Below, one piece after another: positions 42,028 to 52,220 of a DNA stretch of 64,000 bases. Made by a program: the position numbers and the translations under genes. Positions within the stretch are counted from its first letter, which is position 1, and each line of letters starts with the position of its first letter. The notes below the pieces were generated by a model. It saw nothing but the letters and a program-made list of their open reading frames with translations. It was not told the origin of the DNA and made no database searches. Source of the stretch: Brevibacterium sp. 239c (GTDB taxonomy: Bacteria; Actinomycetota; Actinomycetes; Actinomycetales; Brevibacteriaceae); contig NZ_FXZH01000021.1 of NCBI RefSeq assembly GCF_900169365.1, positions 1 to 64,000 on the forward strand. The letters run 5' to 3'.

Positions 42028-42418
42028 AGTGTATTCACCGCCGGGAACTGCTCAGGCGCCCACAACGGCTGGACATGAAATGCCTCACAAGGGCCTTCCC
42101 TGGAATTGCGCCGATGAAGCGCTATATGACAAGATAGTGAAGTTGCGTTTTGGACGTTGACCCCTGCACTGCGGTAGCAATACCGCGAACAGTCCGGAAC
42201 ACTATCGGATCGATGAATCTGCGTGAAAGCGGGTTCGGACCGAGCAGCCAATGAGTAAAAGCGCCGTCGGCCCTTCAGGAGAATTGGAAAATTCTCCGAC
42301 AGGATTAGCCGACACGCCCGACCTCGGGGGTCGGTCATGGTCAGCCGGCACAGACCACAGACGATTTTGATCGACTGCTGGTTGATGGCCGGAAGTAACT
42401 AAAGAAAGAGACGACGCC
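42028..42418 (+). ncRNA. S10 operon leader with competing hairpins
   Basis: The 482-bp tuf-rpsJ gap, after the terminator, holds GCGGTA-GCAA-TACCGC (42171-42186), GGAGAATT-GGAA-AATTCTCC (42278-42297) inside an outer GTCGGC (42266-42271)/GCCGAC (42308-42313) pairing, and CCGACC/GGTCGG (42318-42334). Three CCGAC and two GTCGG copies can pair in alternative ways, as in attenuators. The promoter is not fixed; TTGGAC and TTGACC occur near 42150-42160. No ORF accepted. Confidence 0.5.
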
Positions 42419-42727
42419 ATGGCGGGACAGAAAATCCGCATTCGGCTCAAGTCGTACGACCATGCTGTGATTGACAGTGCTGCACGAAAGATCGTGGACA
42501 CCGTCACTCGCGCAGGTGCGACTGTTGTGGGCCCCGTGCCGTTGCCAACGGAGAAGAACGTGTACTGCGTCATCCGTTCGCCACACAAGTACAAGGACAG
42601 CCGTGAGCATTTCGAAATGCGCACGCACAAGCGTCTGATCGACATCGTCGATCCGACGCCGAAGGCAGTCGACTCGCTGATGCGTCTCGACCTCGCTGAC
42701 GACGTCAACATCGAGATCAAGCTCTAA
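42419..42727 (+). CDS. rpsJ: 30S ribosomal protein S10
   Basis: 102 residues, first gene of the S10 operon. It has [40 protein letters not shown] and [13 protein letters not shown], the long loop motif. It binds the 30S head and, as NusE, the antitermination complex. rplC follows after 11 bp. Confidence 0.98.
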   Translation: MAGQKIRIRLKSYDHAVIDSAARKIVDTVTRAGATVVGPVPLPTEKNVYCVIRSPHKYKDSREHFEMRTHKRLIDIVDPTPKAVDSLMRLDLADDVNIEIKL

Positions 42728-42738
42728 GGGAGGCAAAC

Positions 42739-43413
42739 ATGGCGAACAATCGTTCATCAGCTCTCCCTACCACCCGCAAGGTCAAGGGCCTTCTGGGAAC
42801 CAAGCTGGGCATGACCCAGGTTTGGGATGAGCAGAACAATCTCGTACCGGTGACCGTAGTGGCCGCCGGCAGCAACGTCGTGACGCAGATCCGCAATGAG
42901 GAAACCGACGGTTACCCCGCACTGCAGATCGCGTTCGGCGAGATCGATCCTCGCAAGGTCAACAAGCCCACTGCAGGCCACTTCGAGAAGGCCGGCGTGA
43001 CACCACGCCGTCACCTTGTCGAGCTGCGCACCGCAGATGCTGCTGACTACGCACTGGGTCAGGAGCTCGGAGTCGACACGTTCGACGCCGGGATCAAGGT
43101 CGACGTGACCGCAAAGACCAAGGGTAAGGGAACCGCCGGTGTCATGAAGCGTCATGGCTTCGCTGGCGTCGGTGCCTCCCACGGACAGCACCGCAACCAC
43201 CGTAAGCCGGGTTCAATCGGCGGAGCCGCGACTCCCGGTCGCGTGTTCAAGGGTATGCGCATGGCTGGCCGTATGGGTGCAGTCAAGCACACCACCCAGA
43301 ACCTCACGATCCACGCCGTGGACACCGAGAACAACTTCCTGCTTATCAAGGGGGCCGTACCTGGTCCCAAGGGTGCAGTCGTTCTCGTTCGCTCGGCCGC
43401 TAAGGAGGGCTGA
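42739..43413 (+). CDS. rplC: 50S ribosomal protein L3
   Basis: 224 residues. [20 protein letters not shown] and the central loop [20 protein letters not shown] reaching the peptidyl transferase centre are present, and the C-terminal [20 protein letters not shown] is standard. It is an early 23S rRNA assembly protein. The ATG follows AGGGAGGCAAAC. rplD starts 5 bases after the stop. Confidence 0.98.
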   Translation: MANNRSSALPTTRKVKGLLGTKLGMTQVWDEQNNLVPVTVVAAGSNVVTQIRNEETDGYPALQIAFGEIDPRKVNKPTAGHFEKAGVTPRRHLVELRTADAADYALGQELGVDTFDAGIKVDVTAKTKGKGTAGVMKRHGFAGVGASHGQHRNHRKPGSIGGAATPGRVFKGMRMAGRMGAVKHTTQNLTIHAVDTENNFLLIKGAVPGPKGAVVLVRSAAKEG

Positions 43414-43418
43414 ACGTT

Positions 43419-44072
43419 ATGACTGATGTCAAGACAGTTGACGTTGTCGATGCCGCTGGTGCGAAGACCGGATCCGTTGAGCTGCCTGCCGAGATCTTCG
43501 GCGTGCAGACCAATGTGCCGTTGATCCACCAGGTTGTTGTCGCACAGCTGGCAGCAGCCCGTCAGGGTACACACAAGACAAAGACCCGCTCCGAAGTACG
43601 CGGTGGCGGTCGCAAGCCCTACCGCCAGAAGGGTACCGGTAACGCTCGTCAGGGCTCGATCCGTGCTCCTCAGTACAACGGTGGTGGAGTCGTGCACGGG
43701 CCGGTTCCTCGCGATTACTCGCAGCGGACCCCCAAGAAGATGAAGGCTGCTGCACTGCGCGGCGCCCTCTCTGATCGTGCACGTCTCGATCAGGTCTTCG
43801 TTGTGAAGAACCTGATCACCGGCGAAGCACCGTCGACCAAGCAGGCGAAGCTCGCTCTCGCAGGCCTCTCCGATCGCAAGAACACCCTCGTGGTGCTCAA
43901 CCGTGACGATGAGCTCACCGAGCGCAGCGTTCGCAACCTGCCTCACGTTCACGTGCTCACCTCCGATCAGCTCAACACATACGATGTGCTGATCGCAGAT
44001 GACATCGTGTTCACCGAGTCAGCGCTGGAGACCTTCCTGGGCGGATACCGCAAATCGGAGGACGCATCATGA
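43419..44072 (+). CDS. rplD: 50S ribosomal protein L4
   Basis: 217 residues. The extended exit-tunnel loop [19 protein letters not shown] and [19 protein letters not shown] are intact, so no macrolide-resistance change is visible. It lines the polypeptide exit tunnel; in E. coli it also regulates the S10 operon. The stop overlaps the rplW ATG by 4 bases. Confidence 0.97.
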   Translation: MTDVKTVDVVDAAGAKTGSVELPAEIFGVQTNVPLIHQVVVAQLAAARQGTHKTKTRSEVRGGGRKPYRQKGTGNARQGSIRAPQYNGGGVVHGPVPRDYSQRTPKKMKAAALRGALSDRARLDQVFVVKNLITGEAPSTKQAKLALAGLSDRKNTLVVLNRDDELTERSVRNLPHVHVLTSDQLNTYDVLIADDIVFTESALETFLGGYRKSEDAS

Positions 44073-44368
44073 GTCTGAACTTCAAGGACCCACGCGACAT
44101 CATCGTCGCTCCGGTCGTCTCGGAAAAGACCTACAGCCTGATGGACGAAGGAAAGTACACCTTCATCGTCGATCAGGGGTCGAACAAGACTGAGATCAAG
44201 AATGCCATTGAATCGATCTTCAATGTGCAGGTTGCCAAGGTCAACACCCTGAATCGCCAGGGTAAGCGCCGCCGCACTCGTACCGGTTGGGGGAAGCGCA
44301 AGGACACCAAGCGTGCCATTGTCGCCCTCAAGGACGGTTCGATCGACATCTTCGGTGGATCGCTCTAA
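44069..44368 (+). CDS. rplW: 50S ribosomal protein L23
   Basis: 99 residues with [40 protein letters not shown] and [20 protein letters not shown]. It sits at the tunnel exit and docks trigger factor and SRP. The ATGA overlap with rplD implies translational coupling. Confidence 0.97.
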   Translation: MSLNFKDPRDIIVAPVVSEKTYSLMDEGKYTFIVDQGSNKTEIKNAIESIFNVQVAKVNTLNRQGKRRRTRTGWGKRKDTKRAIVALKDGSIDIFGGSL

Positions 44369-44398
44369 GCGATTCTTCGTAGAAGAAGGACAAGACTC

Positions 44399-45235
44399 AT
44401 GGGAATCCGTAAGCACAAGCCGACGACCCCGGGCCGTCGTGGCTCATCGGTCGCCGACTTCGTCGAAGTGACCCGGTCTACACCGGAGAAGTCACTTCTG
44501 CGCCCGCTGCCTAAGCGCGGTGGCCGTAACAGCCAGGGACGCGTGACCACTCGCCATCAGGGCGGCGGCCACAAGCGTCAGTACCGTGTCATCGACTTCC
44601 GCCGCCATGACAAAGATGGCGTACCCGCGAAGGTCGCACACATCGAATATGACCCGAACCGCACTGCGCGGATCGCTCTTCTGCATTATGCAGATGGCGA
44701 GAAGCGCTACATCCTCGCCCCGCAGAACCTCAAGCAGGGCACACAGGTTGAAGCTGGTCTGGGCGCAGACATCAAGCCGGGCAACAACCTTGCCCTGCGC
44801 AACGTCCCAGTCGGCACCGTTCTGCACGCAGTTGAAATGCGTCCAGGCGGCGGTGCCAAGATCGCTCGCTCTGCCGGTTCGTCCGTGCAGCTCGTAGCGA
44901 AGTACGGCCGGTTCGCTCAGCTGCGGATGCCTTCTGGCGAAATCCGCAATGTTGATGCGCGCTGCCGTGCGACGATCGGCGAGGTCGGCAATGCCGAGCA
45001 GTCGAACATCAGCTGGGGCAAGGCAGGCCGCATGCGTTGGAAGGGCAAGCGCCCATCCGTCCGTGGTGTCGTCATGAACCCGGTCGACCACCCACACGGT
45101 GGTGGCGAGGGCAAGACTTCGGGTGGACGTCACCCAGTCAGCCCGTGGGGTCAGCTAGAAGGCCGCACACGCCGGCCGAACAAAGAGAGCGACAAGTACA
45201 TCGTGCGCCGTCGCCGGACCGGCAAGAAGCGCTGA
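44399..45235 (+). CDS. rplB: 50S ribosomal protein L2
   Basis: 278 residues. [20 protein letters not shown] opens the protein; [20 protein letters not shown] and the C-terminal [20 protein letters not shown], with the conserved His near the peptidyl transferase centre, are intact. It is needed for subunit association and peptidyl transfer. Confidence 0.98.
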   Translation: MGIRKHKPTTPGRRGSSVADFVEVTRSTPEKSLLRPLPKRGGRNSQGRVTTRHQGGGHKRQYRVIDFRRHDKDGVPAKVAHIEYDPNRTARIALLHYADGEKRYILAPQNLKQGTQVEAGLGADIKPGNNLALRNVPVGTVLHAVEMRPGGGAKIARSAGSSVQLVAKYGRFAQLRMPSGEIRNVDARCRATIGEVGNAEQSNISWGKAGRMRWKGKRPSVRGVVMNPVDHPHGGGEGKTSGGRHPVSPWGQLEGRTRRPNKESDKYIVRRRRTGKKR

Positions 45236-45250
45236 TTGGAGTACTGACTT

Positions 45251-45532
45251 ATGCCTCGTAGCCTCAAAAAGGGTCCTTTCGTCGATGAACACCTGTACCA
45301 GAAGGTGGCTCGTCAGAACGAGAAGAACTCTAAAAACGTAATCAAGACATGGTCTCGTCGCTCGATGATCATCCCGGACTTTCTGGGACACACCATCGCA
45401 GTACATGACGGTCGCAAGCATGTTCCAGTCTTCATCACTGAAGCCATGGTCGGACATAAGCTTGGCGAGTTCGCACAGACACGGACGTTCCGTGGCCACG
45501 AAAAGGACGATCGCAAGGGTCGCCGCCGCTGA
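45251..45532 (+). CDS. rpsS: 30S ribosomal protein S19
   Basis: 93 residues. [39 protein letters not shown] and the C-terminal THRGHEK-like [15 protein letters not shown] are conserved. It forms a complex with S13 in the 30S head. Confidence 0.97.
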   Translation: MPRSLKKGPFVDEHLYQKVARQNEKNSKNVIKTWSRRSMIIPDFLGHTIAVHDGRKHVPVFITEAMVGHKLGEFAQTRTFRGHEKDDRKGRRR

Positions 45533-45575
45533 CGCGGGGGCACTCTTACGATCCTAGACAAGAGAGAAGGAAGCG

Positions 45576-45962
45576 ATGGAAGCCAAGGCTAAGGCGCGTT
45601 ACCTGCGCGTCACGCCTCGCAAGGCTCGGCGCGTCATCGACCTCATTCGTGGTCAGCAGGCGACCGAAGCACTTGCAGTGTTGAAGTTTGCAGAACAGTC
45701 GGCATCAGATCCGATTTACAAGCTCGTTGCCTCAGGTATCGCCAATGCGCGTACCCGGGCTGACGAGGAGGGCATTGCGTTCGACGAGAACGAACTGGTC
45801 ATCTCTGAAGCATTTGTGGACGAGGGACCAACCATGAAGCGGTTCCGCCCGCGAGCACAGGGTCGCGCTTTTCGCATCGAGAAGCGCACAAGCCACGTTT
45901 CAGTGGTCCTGGCCAGCGGTGACGACCTGCCTCAGCGCAAGAGCCGGAAGGGGAACCGTTAA
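45576..45962 (+). CDS. rplV: 50S ribosomal protein L22
   Basis: 128 residues. [20 protein letters not shown] and the tunnel beta-hairpin [20 protein letters not shown] are present. It lines the exit tunnel beside L4. The TAA overlaps the rpsC ATG by one base (TAATG). Confidence 0.97.
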   Translation: MEAKAKARYLRVTPRKARRVIDLIRGQQATEALAVLKFAEQSASDPIYKLVASGIANARTRADEEGIAFDENELVISEAFVDEGPTMKRFRPRAQGRAFRIEKRTSHVSVVLASGDDLPQRKSRKGNR

Positions 45963-46783
45963 TGGGCCAGAAAATCAATCCGAACGGATTCCGACTCGGA
46001 ATCACCACGGATCACAAGTCAAAGTGGTTTGCTGACTCGACTAAACCGGGACAGCGCTACAGCGACTACGTGCTCGAAGATGTGAAGATCCGACAGATGA
46101 TGACCAAGGGCCTTGAGCGCGCTGGCATCTCCAAGGTGAACATCGAACGCACACGTGACCGTGTCCGAGTCGACATCCACACTGCCCGTCCGGGCATTGT
46201 CATTGGACGTCGTGGAGCCGAAGCCGATCGCATTCGCGGTCAGCTTGAAAAGCTCACCGGCAAGCAGATTCAGCTCAACATCCTTGAGGTGAAGAACGCT
46301 GAGATCGACGCGCAGCTCGTTGCTCAGGGAGTTGCCGAGCAGCTCGCAAGCCGCGTGGCCTTCCGCCGCGCGATGCGCAAGTCGATCCAGAGCGCTCAGC
46401 GTGCAGGTGCCAAGGGCATCCGCGTGCAGTGCTCCGGCCGCCTCGGCGGTGCCGAAATGAGCCGTTCCGAGTTCTACCGCGAGGGTCGTGTGCCTCTGCA
46501 CACCCTGCGTGCGAACATCGATTACGGTTTCCACGAAGCACACACCACCTTTGGTCGCATCGGCGTCAAGGTGTGGATCTACAAGGGCGACATGACCGAC
46601 AAGGAGCTTGCTGCCGAGCAGGCGAAGGCTCCAGCTGCTCGTGGCCCTCGTGGCCGTGGGCGTGGTCGTGGAGGCCGTGGCCGCGGTCAGGAAGGTGCAG
46701 CAGCACCGCGTCGTAACGACGCAGCGCCGAAGACCGAGAACAATGCCGAGGCCCCCGCGGCTGAGGCCGGATCGGAGGGCTGA
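45962..46783 (+). CDS. rpsC: 30S ribosomal protein S3 with Arg-Gly-rich tail
   Basis: 273 residues. [20 protein letters not shown] opens the protein, the KH domain has [20 protein letters not shown], and the C-domain contains [20 protein letters not shown]. After residue 215 comes an extension rich in Arg-Gly repeats (about residues 223-243) and then an acidic Ala/Glu tail. S3 lines the mRNA entry tunnel with S4 and S5. The tail is longer than in E. coli (233 residues). Confidence 0.96.
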   Translation: MGQKINPNGFRLGITTDHKSKWFADSTKPGQRYSDYVLEDVKIRQMMTKGLERAGISKVNIERTRDRVRVDIHTARPGIVIGRRGAEADRIRGQLEKLTGKQIQLNILEVKNAEIDAQLVAQGVAEQLASRVAFRRAMRKSIQSAQRAGAKGIRVQCSGRLGGAEMSRSEFYREGRVPLHTLRANIDYGFHEAHTTFGRIGVKVWIYKGDMTDKELAAEQAKAPAARGPRGRGRGRGGRGRGQEGAAAPRRNDAAPKTENNAEAPAAEAGSEG

Positions 46784-46786
46784 CAC

Positions 46787-47203
46787 ATGCTGATCCCTCG
46801 TCGGGTTAAATACCGCAAGCAGCACCACCCCAAGCGGGGCGGCGCAGCTAAGGGCGGCACCAAGGTGTCGTTCGGTGACTACGGCATCCAGGCCACAGAG
46901 CCTGCCTACATCACCAACCGGCAGATCGAGGCCGCACGTATTGCCATGACGCGCTACATCAAGCGTGGTGGCAAGGTGTGGATCAACATCTACCCAGATC
47001 GACCACTGACGAAGAAGCCTGCCGAGACCCGCATGGGTTCCGGTAAGGGTTCGCCGGAGTGGTGGGTCGCCAATGTCAAGCCGGGTCGGGTCATGTTTGA
47101 ACTCGCCGGTGTGTCCGAGGAAGTTGCACGTGAGGCGCTGCGCCTCGCGATCCACAAGCTTCCGCTGAAGGCCCGTATTGTGGCCCGCGAAGGTGGTGAG
47201 TGA
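46787..47203 (+). CDS. rplP: 50S ribosomal protein L16
   Basis: 138 residues. [38 protein letters not shown] and [19 protein letters not shown] are the standard motifs. It contacts the A-site tRNA and organises the central protuberance side of 23S rRNA. The ATG is 4 bases after the rpsC stop. Confidence 0.98.
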   Translation: MLIPRRVKYRKQHHPKRGGAAKGGTKVSFGDYGIQATEPAYITNRQIEAARIAMTRYIKRGGKVWINIYPDRPLTKKPAETRMGSGKGSPEWWVANVKPGRVMFELAGVSEEVAREALRLAIHKLPLKARIVAREGGE

Positions 47204-47205
47204 GT

Positions 47206-47457
47206 ATGGCAATCGGTTCCAAGAACCTTTCCATGGACGCACTTGACGGTTATGACAACGAGCGTCTGCTCGAGGAGCTCAAGAAGGCTAAGGCCGAGCT
47301 GTTCAACCTGCGCTTCCAGTCGGCCACCGGCCAGCTGGAGAGCCACGGTCGGCTCAAGGCCGTGCGTCGCGACATCGCTCGTATCTACACCGTGCTCAAC
47401 GAGCGGGAAATGGACATTCGTTCGAACCCCGCTGCTGCTAAGGAAGAGGACAAGTGA
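47206..47457 (+). CDS. rpmC: 50S ribosomal protein L29
   Basis: 83 residues from the ATG at 47206 (a GTG at 47200 overlapping the rplP stop is possible; AAGGTGG spacing favours the ATG). It contains [20 protein letters not shown] and [18 protein letters not shown], the two-helix L29 fold at the tunnel exit. The stop overlaps the rpsQ start. Confidence 0.95.
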   Translation: MAIGSKNLSMDALDGYDNERLLEELKKAKAELFNLRFQSATGQLESHGRLKAVRRDIARIYTVLNEREMDIRSNPAAAKEEDK

Positions 47458-47744
47458 TGGCGGAGACCACCAAGCCCGAGGCAACGCCTGCGGACCGTAA
47501 CTCCCGCAAGACCGCGCGTGGTTACGTTGTTTCCGACAAGATGGAGAAGACCATCGTCGTTGAGGTGGAGGAGCGCAAGACGCACCGCCTGTACGGCAAG
47601 GTTCTTCGCCAGTCGGTGAAGTACAAGGTTCACGATGAGGAGAACGCCGCTGGTGTCGGCGACCTCGTCCTCGTGTCCGAAACGCGGCCGGTTTCGTCCG
47701 CGAAGCGTTGGCGGCTCGTCGAAATCATCGAACGCGCCAAGTAA
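47454..47744 (+). CDS. rpsQ: 30S ribosomal protein S17
   Basis: 96 residues from the GTG at 47454, or 95 from the ATG at 47457, both overlapping the rpmC stop. The OB fold has [40 protein letters not shown] and [16 protein letters not shown]. It binds the 16S 5' domain and ends the S10 operon. A 144-bp structured gap follows before rplN. Confidence 0.96.
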   Translation: MMAETTKPEATPADRNSRKTARGYVVSDKMEKTIVVEVEERKTHRLYGKVLRQSVKYKVHDEENAAGVGDLVLVSETRPVSSAKRWRLVEIIERAK

Positions 47745-47763
47745 GCTGACGCCACCCCTCCCA

Positions 47764-47809
47764 CCCGGTCCCGCCCACGGTCTCCAGCAGATCGTGGGCG
47801 GCTACCGGG
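47764..47809 (+). promoter_or_regulatory. Nested hairpin between rpsQ and rplN (S10/spc boundary)
   Basis: The outer stem CCCGGT (47764-47769) with ACCGGG (47804-47809) encloses CCGCCCACG (47771-47779) with CGTGGGCGG (47793-47801). No T-run follows. This is the largest gap within rpsJ-rplO and may hold an internal promoter, processing site or protein-binding site. Confidence 0.55.
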
Positions 47810-47888
47810 AACGGGGTGAAATGTCATTAATCCGTTCCGCAAGGCTCATCCAATCGGGTGAGAACCGGCGCGACGACAGGAGAAAATA

Positions 47889-48257
47889 GTGATTCAGCAA
47901 GAGTCGCGACTCAAGGTCGCCGACAACACTGGTGCCAAGCAGATCCTGGCAATCAGGATTCTGGGTGGTTCCGGTCGGCGTTATGCCTCGATCGGTGACA
48001 CCATCGTGGCAACCGTCAAAGACGCAATTCCTGGTGGCAACGTGAAGAAGGGTGACGTCGTCAAGGCTGTCATCGTTCGGACCGCCAAGGAGCGCCGTCG
48101 TCCCGATGGTTCGTACATCAAGTTCGACGAGAATGCAGCAGTCATTCTCAAGACTGATGGCGAACCACGCGGAACCCGTATCTTCGGACCCGTGGGACGC
48201 GAATTGCGTGATAAGAAGTTCATGAAGATCGTCTCCCTGGCACCGGAGGTGTTGTGA
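47889..48257 (+). CDS. rplN: 50S ribosomal protein L14
   Basis: 122 residues with a GTG start after [52 protein letters not shown] and [20 protein letters not shown] are conserved. It contacts 16S rRNA at an intersubunit bridge. It is the first gene of the spc block. Confidence 0.98.
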   Translation: MIQQESRLKVADNTGAKQILAIRILGGSGRRYASIGDTIVATVKDAIPGGNVKKGDVVKAVIVRTAKERRRPDGSYIKFDENAAVILKTDGEPRGTRIFGPVGRELRDKKFMKIVSLAPEVL

Positions 48258-48628
48258 GCATGGCGAACAAGCTCAAGATCAAGAAGGGCGACCTCGTCCA
48301 GGTGATTGCAGGCGCCCGTCAGTCACGGGGTGGCGATCGTGGGAAGCAGGGCAAGGTTCTTGCCGTGTACCCGGAACGCAACCGCGTCCTCGTTGAGGGC
48401 ATCAACCGCGTGATCAAGCATAAGAAGGCAACGCAGACTCAGGCCGGTGGCACCGCCGGCGGCCGCGAGACTCACGAAGCCCCAATCCACGTGTCCAACG
48501 TGGCGCTCGTTGATCCTAAGGACAACAAGCCCACCCGCGTCGGATACCGCGAGGAAACTGTGGAACGCGATGGTCGCAACAAGACCGTTCGTGTCCGCGT
48601 CTCGCGTCGCACCGGGGAGGAGATCTGA
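48254..48628 (+). CDS. rplX: 50S ribosomal protein L24
   Basis: 124 residues from the GTG at 48254, which overlaps the rplN stop; an ATG at 48260 ([11 protein letters not shown]) is equally possible. The KOW motif lies in [20 protein letters not shown] and is followed by [20 protein letters not shown]. It is an assembly initiator of the 50S subunit. Confidence 0.95.
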   Translation: MSMANKLKIKKGDLVQVIAGARQSRGGDRGKQGKVLAVYPERNRVLVEGINRVIKHKKATQTQAGGTAGGRETHEAPIHVSNVALVDPKDNKPTRVGYREETVERDGRNKTVRVRVSRRTGEEI

Positions 48629-49197
48629 TGACGGAAACAACAACGAGCCGTCCAGCGCCACGCCTCAAGCAGGTTTACCGCGATGACATCGTGGCCAAGC
48701 TGCAGGACGAGTTCAACTACGCAAACCCCATGCAGGTTCCCGGTCTGACCAAGGTCGTCGTGAACATGGGTGTGGGTGACGCAGCACGCGATTCGAAGCT
48801 GATCGAAGGCGCAATCAACGATTTGACTCTGATCACCGGTCAGAAGCCGATCGTGACTCGGGCGCGGAAGTCCATCGCCCAGTTCAAGTTGCGCGAGGGT
48901 CAGCCCATTGGAGCCCACGTCACCATGCGTGGCGCCCGTATGTGGGAATTCGTCGACCGTGTCATCTCACTGGCTCTTCCGCGTATCCGCGACTTCCGCG
49001 GCCTCTCGGATCGTCAGTTCGACGGGAACGGTAACTACACCTTCGGTCTCACGGAGCAGTCAATGTTCCACGAGATCGATCAGGACCGGATCGACCGCGT
49101 CCGAGGTATGGATATCACAGTTGTGACTACAGCGAACACCGACGACGAGGGACGTGCACTTCTGCGCCACCTCGGGTTCCCGTTCAAGACCAAATAA
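48628..49197 (+). CDS. rplE: 50S ribosomal protein L5
   Basis: 189 residues. [36 protein letters not shown] and [20 protein letters not shown] are standard. It binds 5S rRNA in the central protuberance. The ATG shares a base with the rplX TGA. The expected rpsN (S14) gene is missing after it; a 69-bp gap leads straight to rpsH. Confidence 0.97.
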   Translation: MTETTTSRPAPRLKQVYRDDIVAKLQDEFNYANPMQVPGLTKVVVNMGVGDAARDSKLIEGAINDLTLITGQKPIVTRARKSIAQFKLREGQPIGAHVTMRGARMWEFVDRVISLALPRIRDFRGLSDRQFDGNGNYTFGLTEQSMFHEIDQDRIDRVRGMDITVVTTANTDDEGRALLRHLGFPFKTK

Positions 49198-49266
49198 TCG
49201 CTACGTTGCAGGTCCAAGCGCGCACTGCGCGGGCGGAAACCGTAACGAGGAAGGGCTAGAGCCCAA

Positions 49267-49665
49267 ATGACAATGACTGATCCAGTCGCAGACATGTTGA
49301 CACGTCTGCGGAACGCCAACTCGGCTTATCACGAGGACGTCAGCATGCCGTTCTCGAAGCTGAAATCCAACATCGCTGAGATTCTCAAGAGCGAGGGCTA
49401 CATCACCGGTTGGAGCGTCGAAGACGCTCAGGTCGGTAAGACCCTGCTCATGGACCTCAAGTTCGGTCCTAACCGTGAGCGTTCGATCGCCGGCCTGCGC
49501 CGTGTGTCGAAGCCCGGACTGCGCGTTTACGCGAAGTCGACCAACTTGCCTAAGGTCCTCGGTGGACTCGGTATCGCCATCCTGTCGACCTCGTCAGGCC
49601 TCCTGACCGATCGTCAGGCCGCCAAGAAGGGTGTGGGTGGGGAAGTCCTCGCCTACGTCTGGTAA
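49267..49665 (+). CDS. rpsH: 30S ribosomal protein S8
   Basis: 132 residues. [38 protein letters not shown] and the C-terminal [20 protein letters not shown] are conserved. It binds the 16S central domain and in E. coli represses the spc operon. The start is ATG at 49267. Confidence 0.97.
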   Translation: MTMTDPVADMLTRLRNANSAYHEDVSMPFSKLKSNIAEILKSEGYITGWSVEDAQVGKTLLMDLKFGPNRERSIAGLRRVSKPGLRVYAKSTNLPKVLGGLGIAILSTSSGLLTDRQAAKKGVGGEVLAYVW

Positions 49666-49681
49666 GGAAGGAGAGAAGAAT

Positions 49682-50218
49682 ATGTCACGTATTGGCAAGA
49701 ACCCGATCTCCGTCCCGAATGGCGTAGAGGTCAAAATCGATGGCCAGGTTGTCGCCGTCAAGGGACCCAAGGGCGATCTGTCCGTCGCTATCGCAGAGCC
49801 GATCACCGCATCGCTCGACGAAGGCGTTGTGACGGTGACCCGTCCGGACGAGGAGCGCGAATCGCGTTCGCTCCACGGACTGTCCCGCACGATGATCAAC
49901 AACATGATCGTCGGTGTGACCGAGGGCTACTCCAAGGCTCTCGAAATCGTCGGCACCGGTTACCGCGTGCAGGCCAAGGGATCGAACCTCGAGTTCGCTC
50001 TGGGCTACAGCCACTCGATCACCGTCGAACCACCCGAGGGAATCTCCTTCACGGTTGACGGACAGACCAAGCTGGCCGTTCACGGCATCGACAAGCAGCT
50101 GGTCGGAGAGACCGCTGCCAACATCCGGAAGCTGCGTAAGCCTGAACCTTACAAGGGCAAGGGCGTTCGCTATGTCGGAGAAAATGTCCGTCGCAAGGTC
50201 GGAAAGGCTGGTAAGTAG
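49682..50218 (+). CDS. rplF: 50S ribosomal protein L6
   Basis: 178 residues. [40 protein letters not shown] and the C-terminal [20 protein letters not shown] are standard. I chose the ATG at 49682 after AAGGAGAGAAGAAT; the frame extends into rpsH without support. It lies near the sarcin-ricin loop. Confidence 0.98.
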   Translation: MSRIGKNPISVPNGVEVKIDGQVVAVKGPKGDLSVAIAEPITASLDEGVVTVTRPDEERESRSLHGLSRTMINNMIVGVTEGYSKALEIVGTGYRVQAKGSNLEFALGYSHSITVEPPEGISFTVDGQTKLAVHGIDKQLVGETAANIRKLRKPEPYKGKGVRYVGENVRRKVGKAGK

Positions 50219-50220
50219 AG

Positions 50221-50601
50221 ATGGCCTTTGGCAAAAAGGAAAACTACGGCAAGGGCAGGGCTGCGGCCCGCAAACGTCGTCACGCTCGTCTGCGCAAGCA
50301 TGTCAGCGGTACGCCGGAACGTCCTCGCCTGTCAGTGACTCGCTCCACGCGCCACGTCTTTGTCCAGGTCATCGACGACACCGTCGGCAAGACCTTGGCA
50401 TCGGCCTCCACCATGGAAGCCGACCTGCGTACACACGAGGGTGACAAGACCGGCAAGGCCCACAAGGTCGGCGAGCTGGTAGCCCAGCGCGCTAAGGAAG
50501 CCGGTATCGAAGCCGTCGTATTCGACCGTGGCGGCAACGCCTACCACGGCCGTGTGCAGGCAATCGCCGAAGGTGCACGTGAAGGAGGATTGGCCCTATG
50601 A
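50221..50601 (+). CDS. rplR: 50S ribosomal protein L18
   Basis: 126 residues. A basic N-terminus (about residues 7-25) precedes [20 protein letters not shown], and [20 protein letters not shown] follows. It binds 5S rRNA with L5. The ATG is 2 bases after the rplF stop, and the stop overlaps rpsE by 4 bases. Confidence 0.97.
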   Translation: MAFGKKENYGKGRAAARKRRHARLRKHVSGTPERPRLSVTRSTRHVFVQVIDDTVGKTLASASTMEADLRTHEGDKTGKAHKVGELVAQRAKEAGIEAVVFDRGGNAYHGRVQAIAEGAREGGLAL

Positions 50602-51275
50602 GCACTGAAGAGAACAAGGAACAGCAGCCAGCTGCTGAAACCCGTACCGATAGCAACAGTGATCGCTCCTCACGTGGTCGCGGTCAGGGTGGTCAGGGCG
50701 GCCAGAATCGTGGACGCGGCGAAGGCCGTGGGCGCGGTGGTCGTGCTGAAGAGAAGAGCCAGTTCATCGAGCACGTCGTCACGATCAACCGCGTGTCGAA
50801 GGTCGTCAAGGGTGGACGTCGGTTCTCCTTCACCGCCCTCGTCGTCGTCGGTGACGGAGACGGCATGGTCGGCATGGGCTACGGCAAGGCTAAGGAAGTT
50901 CCCGCAGCCATTGCCAAGGGTGTCGAGGAGGCGAAGAAGAACTTCTTCCGCGTCCCACGCATCCAGAAGACCATTCCGCACCCGATCCAGGGTGAAACCG
51001 CCGCCGGTGTAGTCATGCTGCGCCCGGCTGCTCCTGGTACTGGTGTTATCGCCGGTGGCCCGGTGCGTGCGGTCCTCGATGCTGCCGGCGTTCAGGACAT
51101 CCTGTCCAAGTCGCTGGGTTCAGCTAACGCAATCAACATCGTTCGCGCGGCGATCAAGGCTCTCCAGGGCCTCGAACGCCCCGAGCAGGTCGCGGCACGC
51201 CGTGGTCTGCCTGTGGACGAGGTCGCTCCTCACGCATTGCTGCGGGCGGCTGCCGAAAGCGGGGCGAAGTCCTGA
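50598..51275 (+). CDS. rpsE: 30S ribosomal protein S5 with Arg-Gly-rich N-terminal extension
   Basis: 225 residues. The first 50 residues are disordered and Arg-Gly/Gln-rich ([15 protein letters not shown] region). The S5 core has [40 protein letters not shown] and [21 protein letters not shown]5 shapes the mRNA entry tunnel and decoding fidelity. It is longer than E. coli S5 (167) mainly through this N-terminal tail. The TGA shares a base with the rpmD ATG. Confidence 0.96.
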   Translation: MSTEENKEQQPAAETRTDSNSDRSSRGRGQGGQGGQNRGRGEGRGRGGRAEEKSQFIEHVVTINRVSKVVKGGRRFSFTALVVVGDGDGMVGMGYGKAKEVPAAIAKGVEEAKKNFFRVPRIQKTIPHPIQGETAAGVVMLRPAAPGTGVIAGGPVRAVLDAAGVQDILSKSLGSANAINIVRAAIKALQGLERPEQVAARRGLPVDEVAPHALLRAAAESGAKS

Positions 51276-51457
51276 TGGCTAAGCTCAAAGTTACCCAGCG
51301 CAAGTCCGACATCGGTGGCAAGCCGAACCAGCGTGCAACGCTGCGTTCGCTTGGACTGAAGCGGATCGACGATGTGGTGGTGTGCGAAGATCGTCCGGAA
51401 CTCCGGGGAATGATCAACGTCGTGCGTCACCTCGTGACTGTGGAAGAGGTGGATTGA
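51275..51457 (+). CDS. rpmD: 50S ribosomal protein L30
   Basis: 60 residues. [34 protein letters not shown] and [15 protein letters not shown] match L30. It is coupled to rpsE by a one-base TGATG overlap and is followed one base later by the rplO ATG. Confidence 0.97.
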   Translation: MAKLKVTQRKSDIGGKPNQRATLRSLGLKRIDDVVVCEDRPELRGMINVVRHLVTVEEVD

Positions 51458-51458
51458 T

Positions 51459-51911
51459 ATGTCGAACGATGACTCACTCAAGGTCCACGATCTCCGTCCT
51501 GCCCCAGGAGCAAAGACTGCCAAGACCCGTGTCGGTCGTGGTGAAGCTTCGAAGGGCAAGACAGCCGGACGCGGAACCAAGGGCACACACGCCCGCTACC
51601 AGGTTCCTCACGGCTTCGAGGGTGGACAGACTCCGATGCACATGCGTCTGCCTAAGCTGCGCGGGTTCAAGAACCCCGCAAAGGTGACGTTCCAGGTTGT
51701 CAATCTTGACAAGCTGTCGTCCTTGTTCCCAGAAGGCGGCGATGTCACTGTCGCCGATCTGGTGGCCAAGGGTGCTGTGCGTCCTAAGCAGCCCGTGAAG
51801 GTTCTGGGCACCGGTGAGATCACCGTTGCTCTGAACATCACTGCTGACAAGGTCTCGGGTTCAGCACTCGAGAAGATCATGGCAGCAGGCGGCAGCGTCA
51901 ACGAAGCCTGA
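51459..51911 (+). CDS. rplO: 50S ribosomal protein L15
   Basis: 150 residues. [20 protein letters not shown], the glycine- and basic-rich [17 protein letters not shown], and [20 protein letters not shown] are standard. It is a late 50S assembly protein. A strong terminator 40 bases later separates it from secY. Confidence 0.98.
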   Translation: MSNDDSLKVHDLRPAPGAKTAKTRVGRGEASKGKTAGRGTKGTHARYQVPHGFEGGQTPMHMRLPKLRGFKNPAKVTFQVVNLDKLSSLFPEGGDVTVADLVAKGAVRPKQPVKVLGTGEITVALNITADKVSGSALEKIMAAGGSVNEA

Positions 51912-51951
51912 GCAGCTCCCGCACAGCGGGGCTGATATCTGAGGCGTCACT

Positions 51952-51985
51952 CGAAGGGGCGGTCACGCAAGTGACCGCCCCTTCG
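51952..51985. terminator. Rho-independent terminator after rplO
   Basis: A perfect 15-bp stem, CGAAGGGGCGGTCAC (51952-51966) with GTGACCGCCCCTTCG (51971-51985), and a GCAA tetraloop. Confidence 0.9.
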
Positions 51986-52220
51986 TCGTGCCCGAATCCT
52001 CGGCCGAGTTGCCTGGGTCGAGACACCTCGGTTGTCCGGGTCATACACCGCAGCGTCGGTTTCGACACAGTCCCAACGGCAATCGGCATTGCCCGGCGTC
52101 CACGTGGCCTCTCGGTTTCAGCCTGACGGTCATACCCTGGTAGTCTTTTGCAGGTATTTGTCTCATTCGCGAGGTCGTATCTGCGACCCTGACTTTTTCA
52201 TCCCCCAATGAGGAGGACGC
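51986..52220 (+). promoter_or_regulatory. secY upstream region
   Basis: TAGTCT at about 52140-52145 is a candidate -10 with a weak TTTCAG 19 bases upstream. AGGAGG lies 4 bases before the TTG start at 52221. The 309-bp rplO-secY gap holds the terminator and this region; no ORF was accepted. Confidence 0.4.

Noticed and set aside
40467-42338. 623-residue minus-strand open frame across fusA and tuf
   Set aside because: Antisense to two certain genes, spans the tuf terminator and has no protein-like motifs.
47200-47205. GTG start for rpmC overlapping the rplP stop
   Set aside because: Possible, but AAGGTGG spacing fits the ATG at 47206 better; kept as an alternative only.
46019-47242. 407-residue minus-strand frame over rpsC-rplP
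   Set aside because: Shadow of ribosomal protein genes, with Thr/Leu-rich composition typical of antisense translation.
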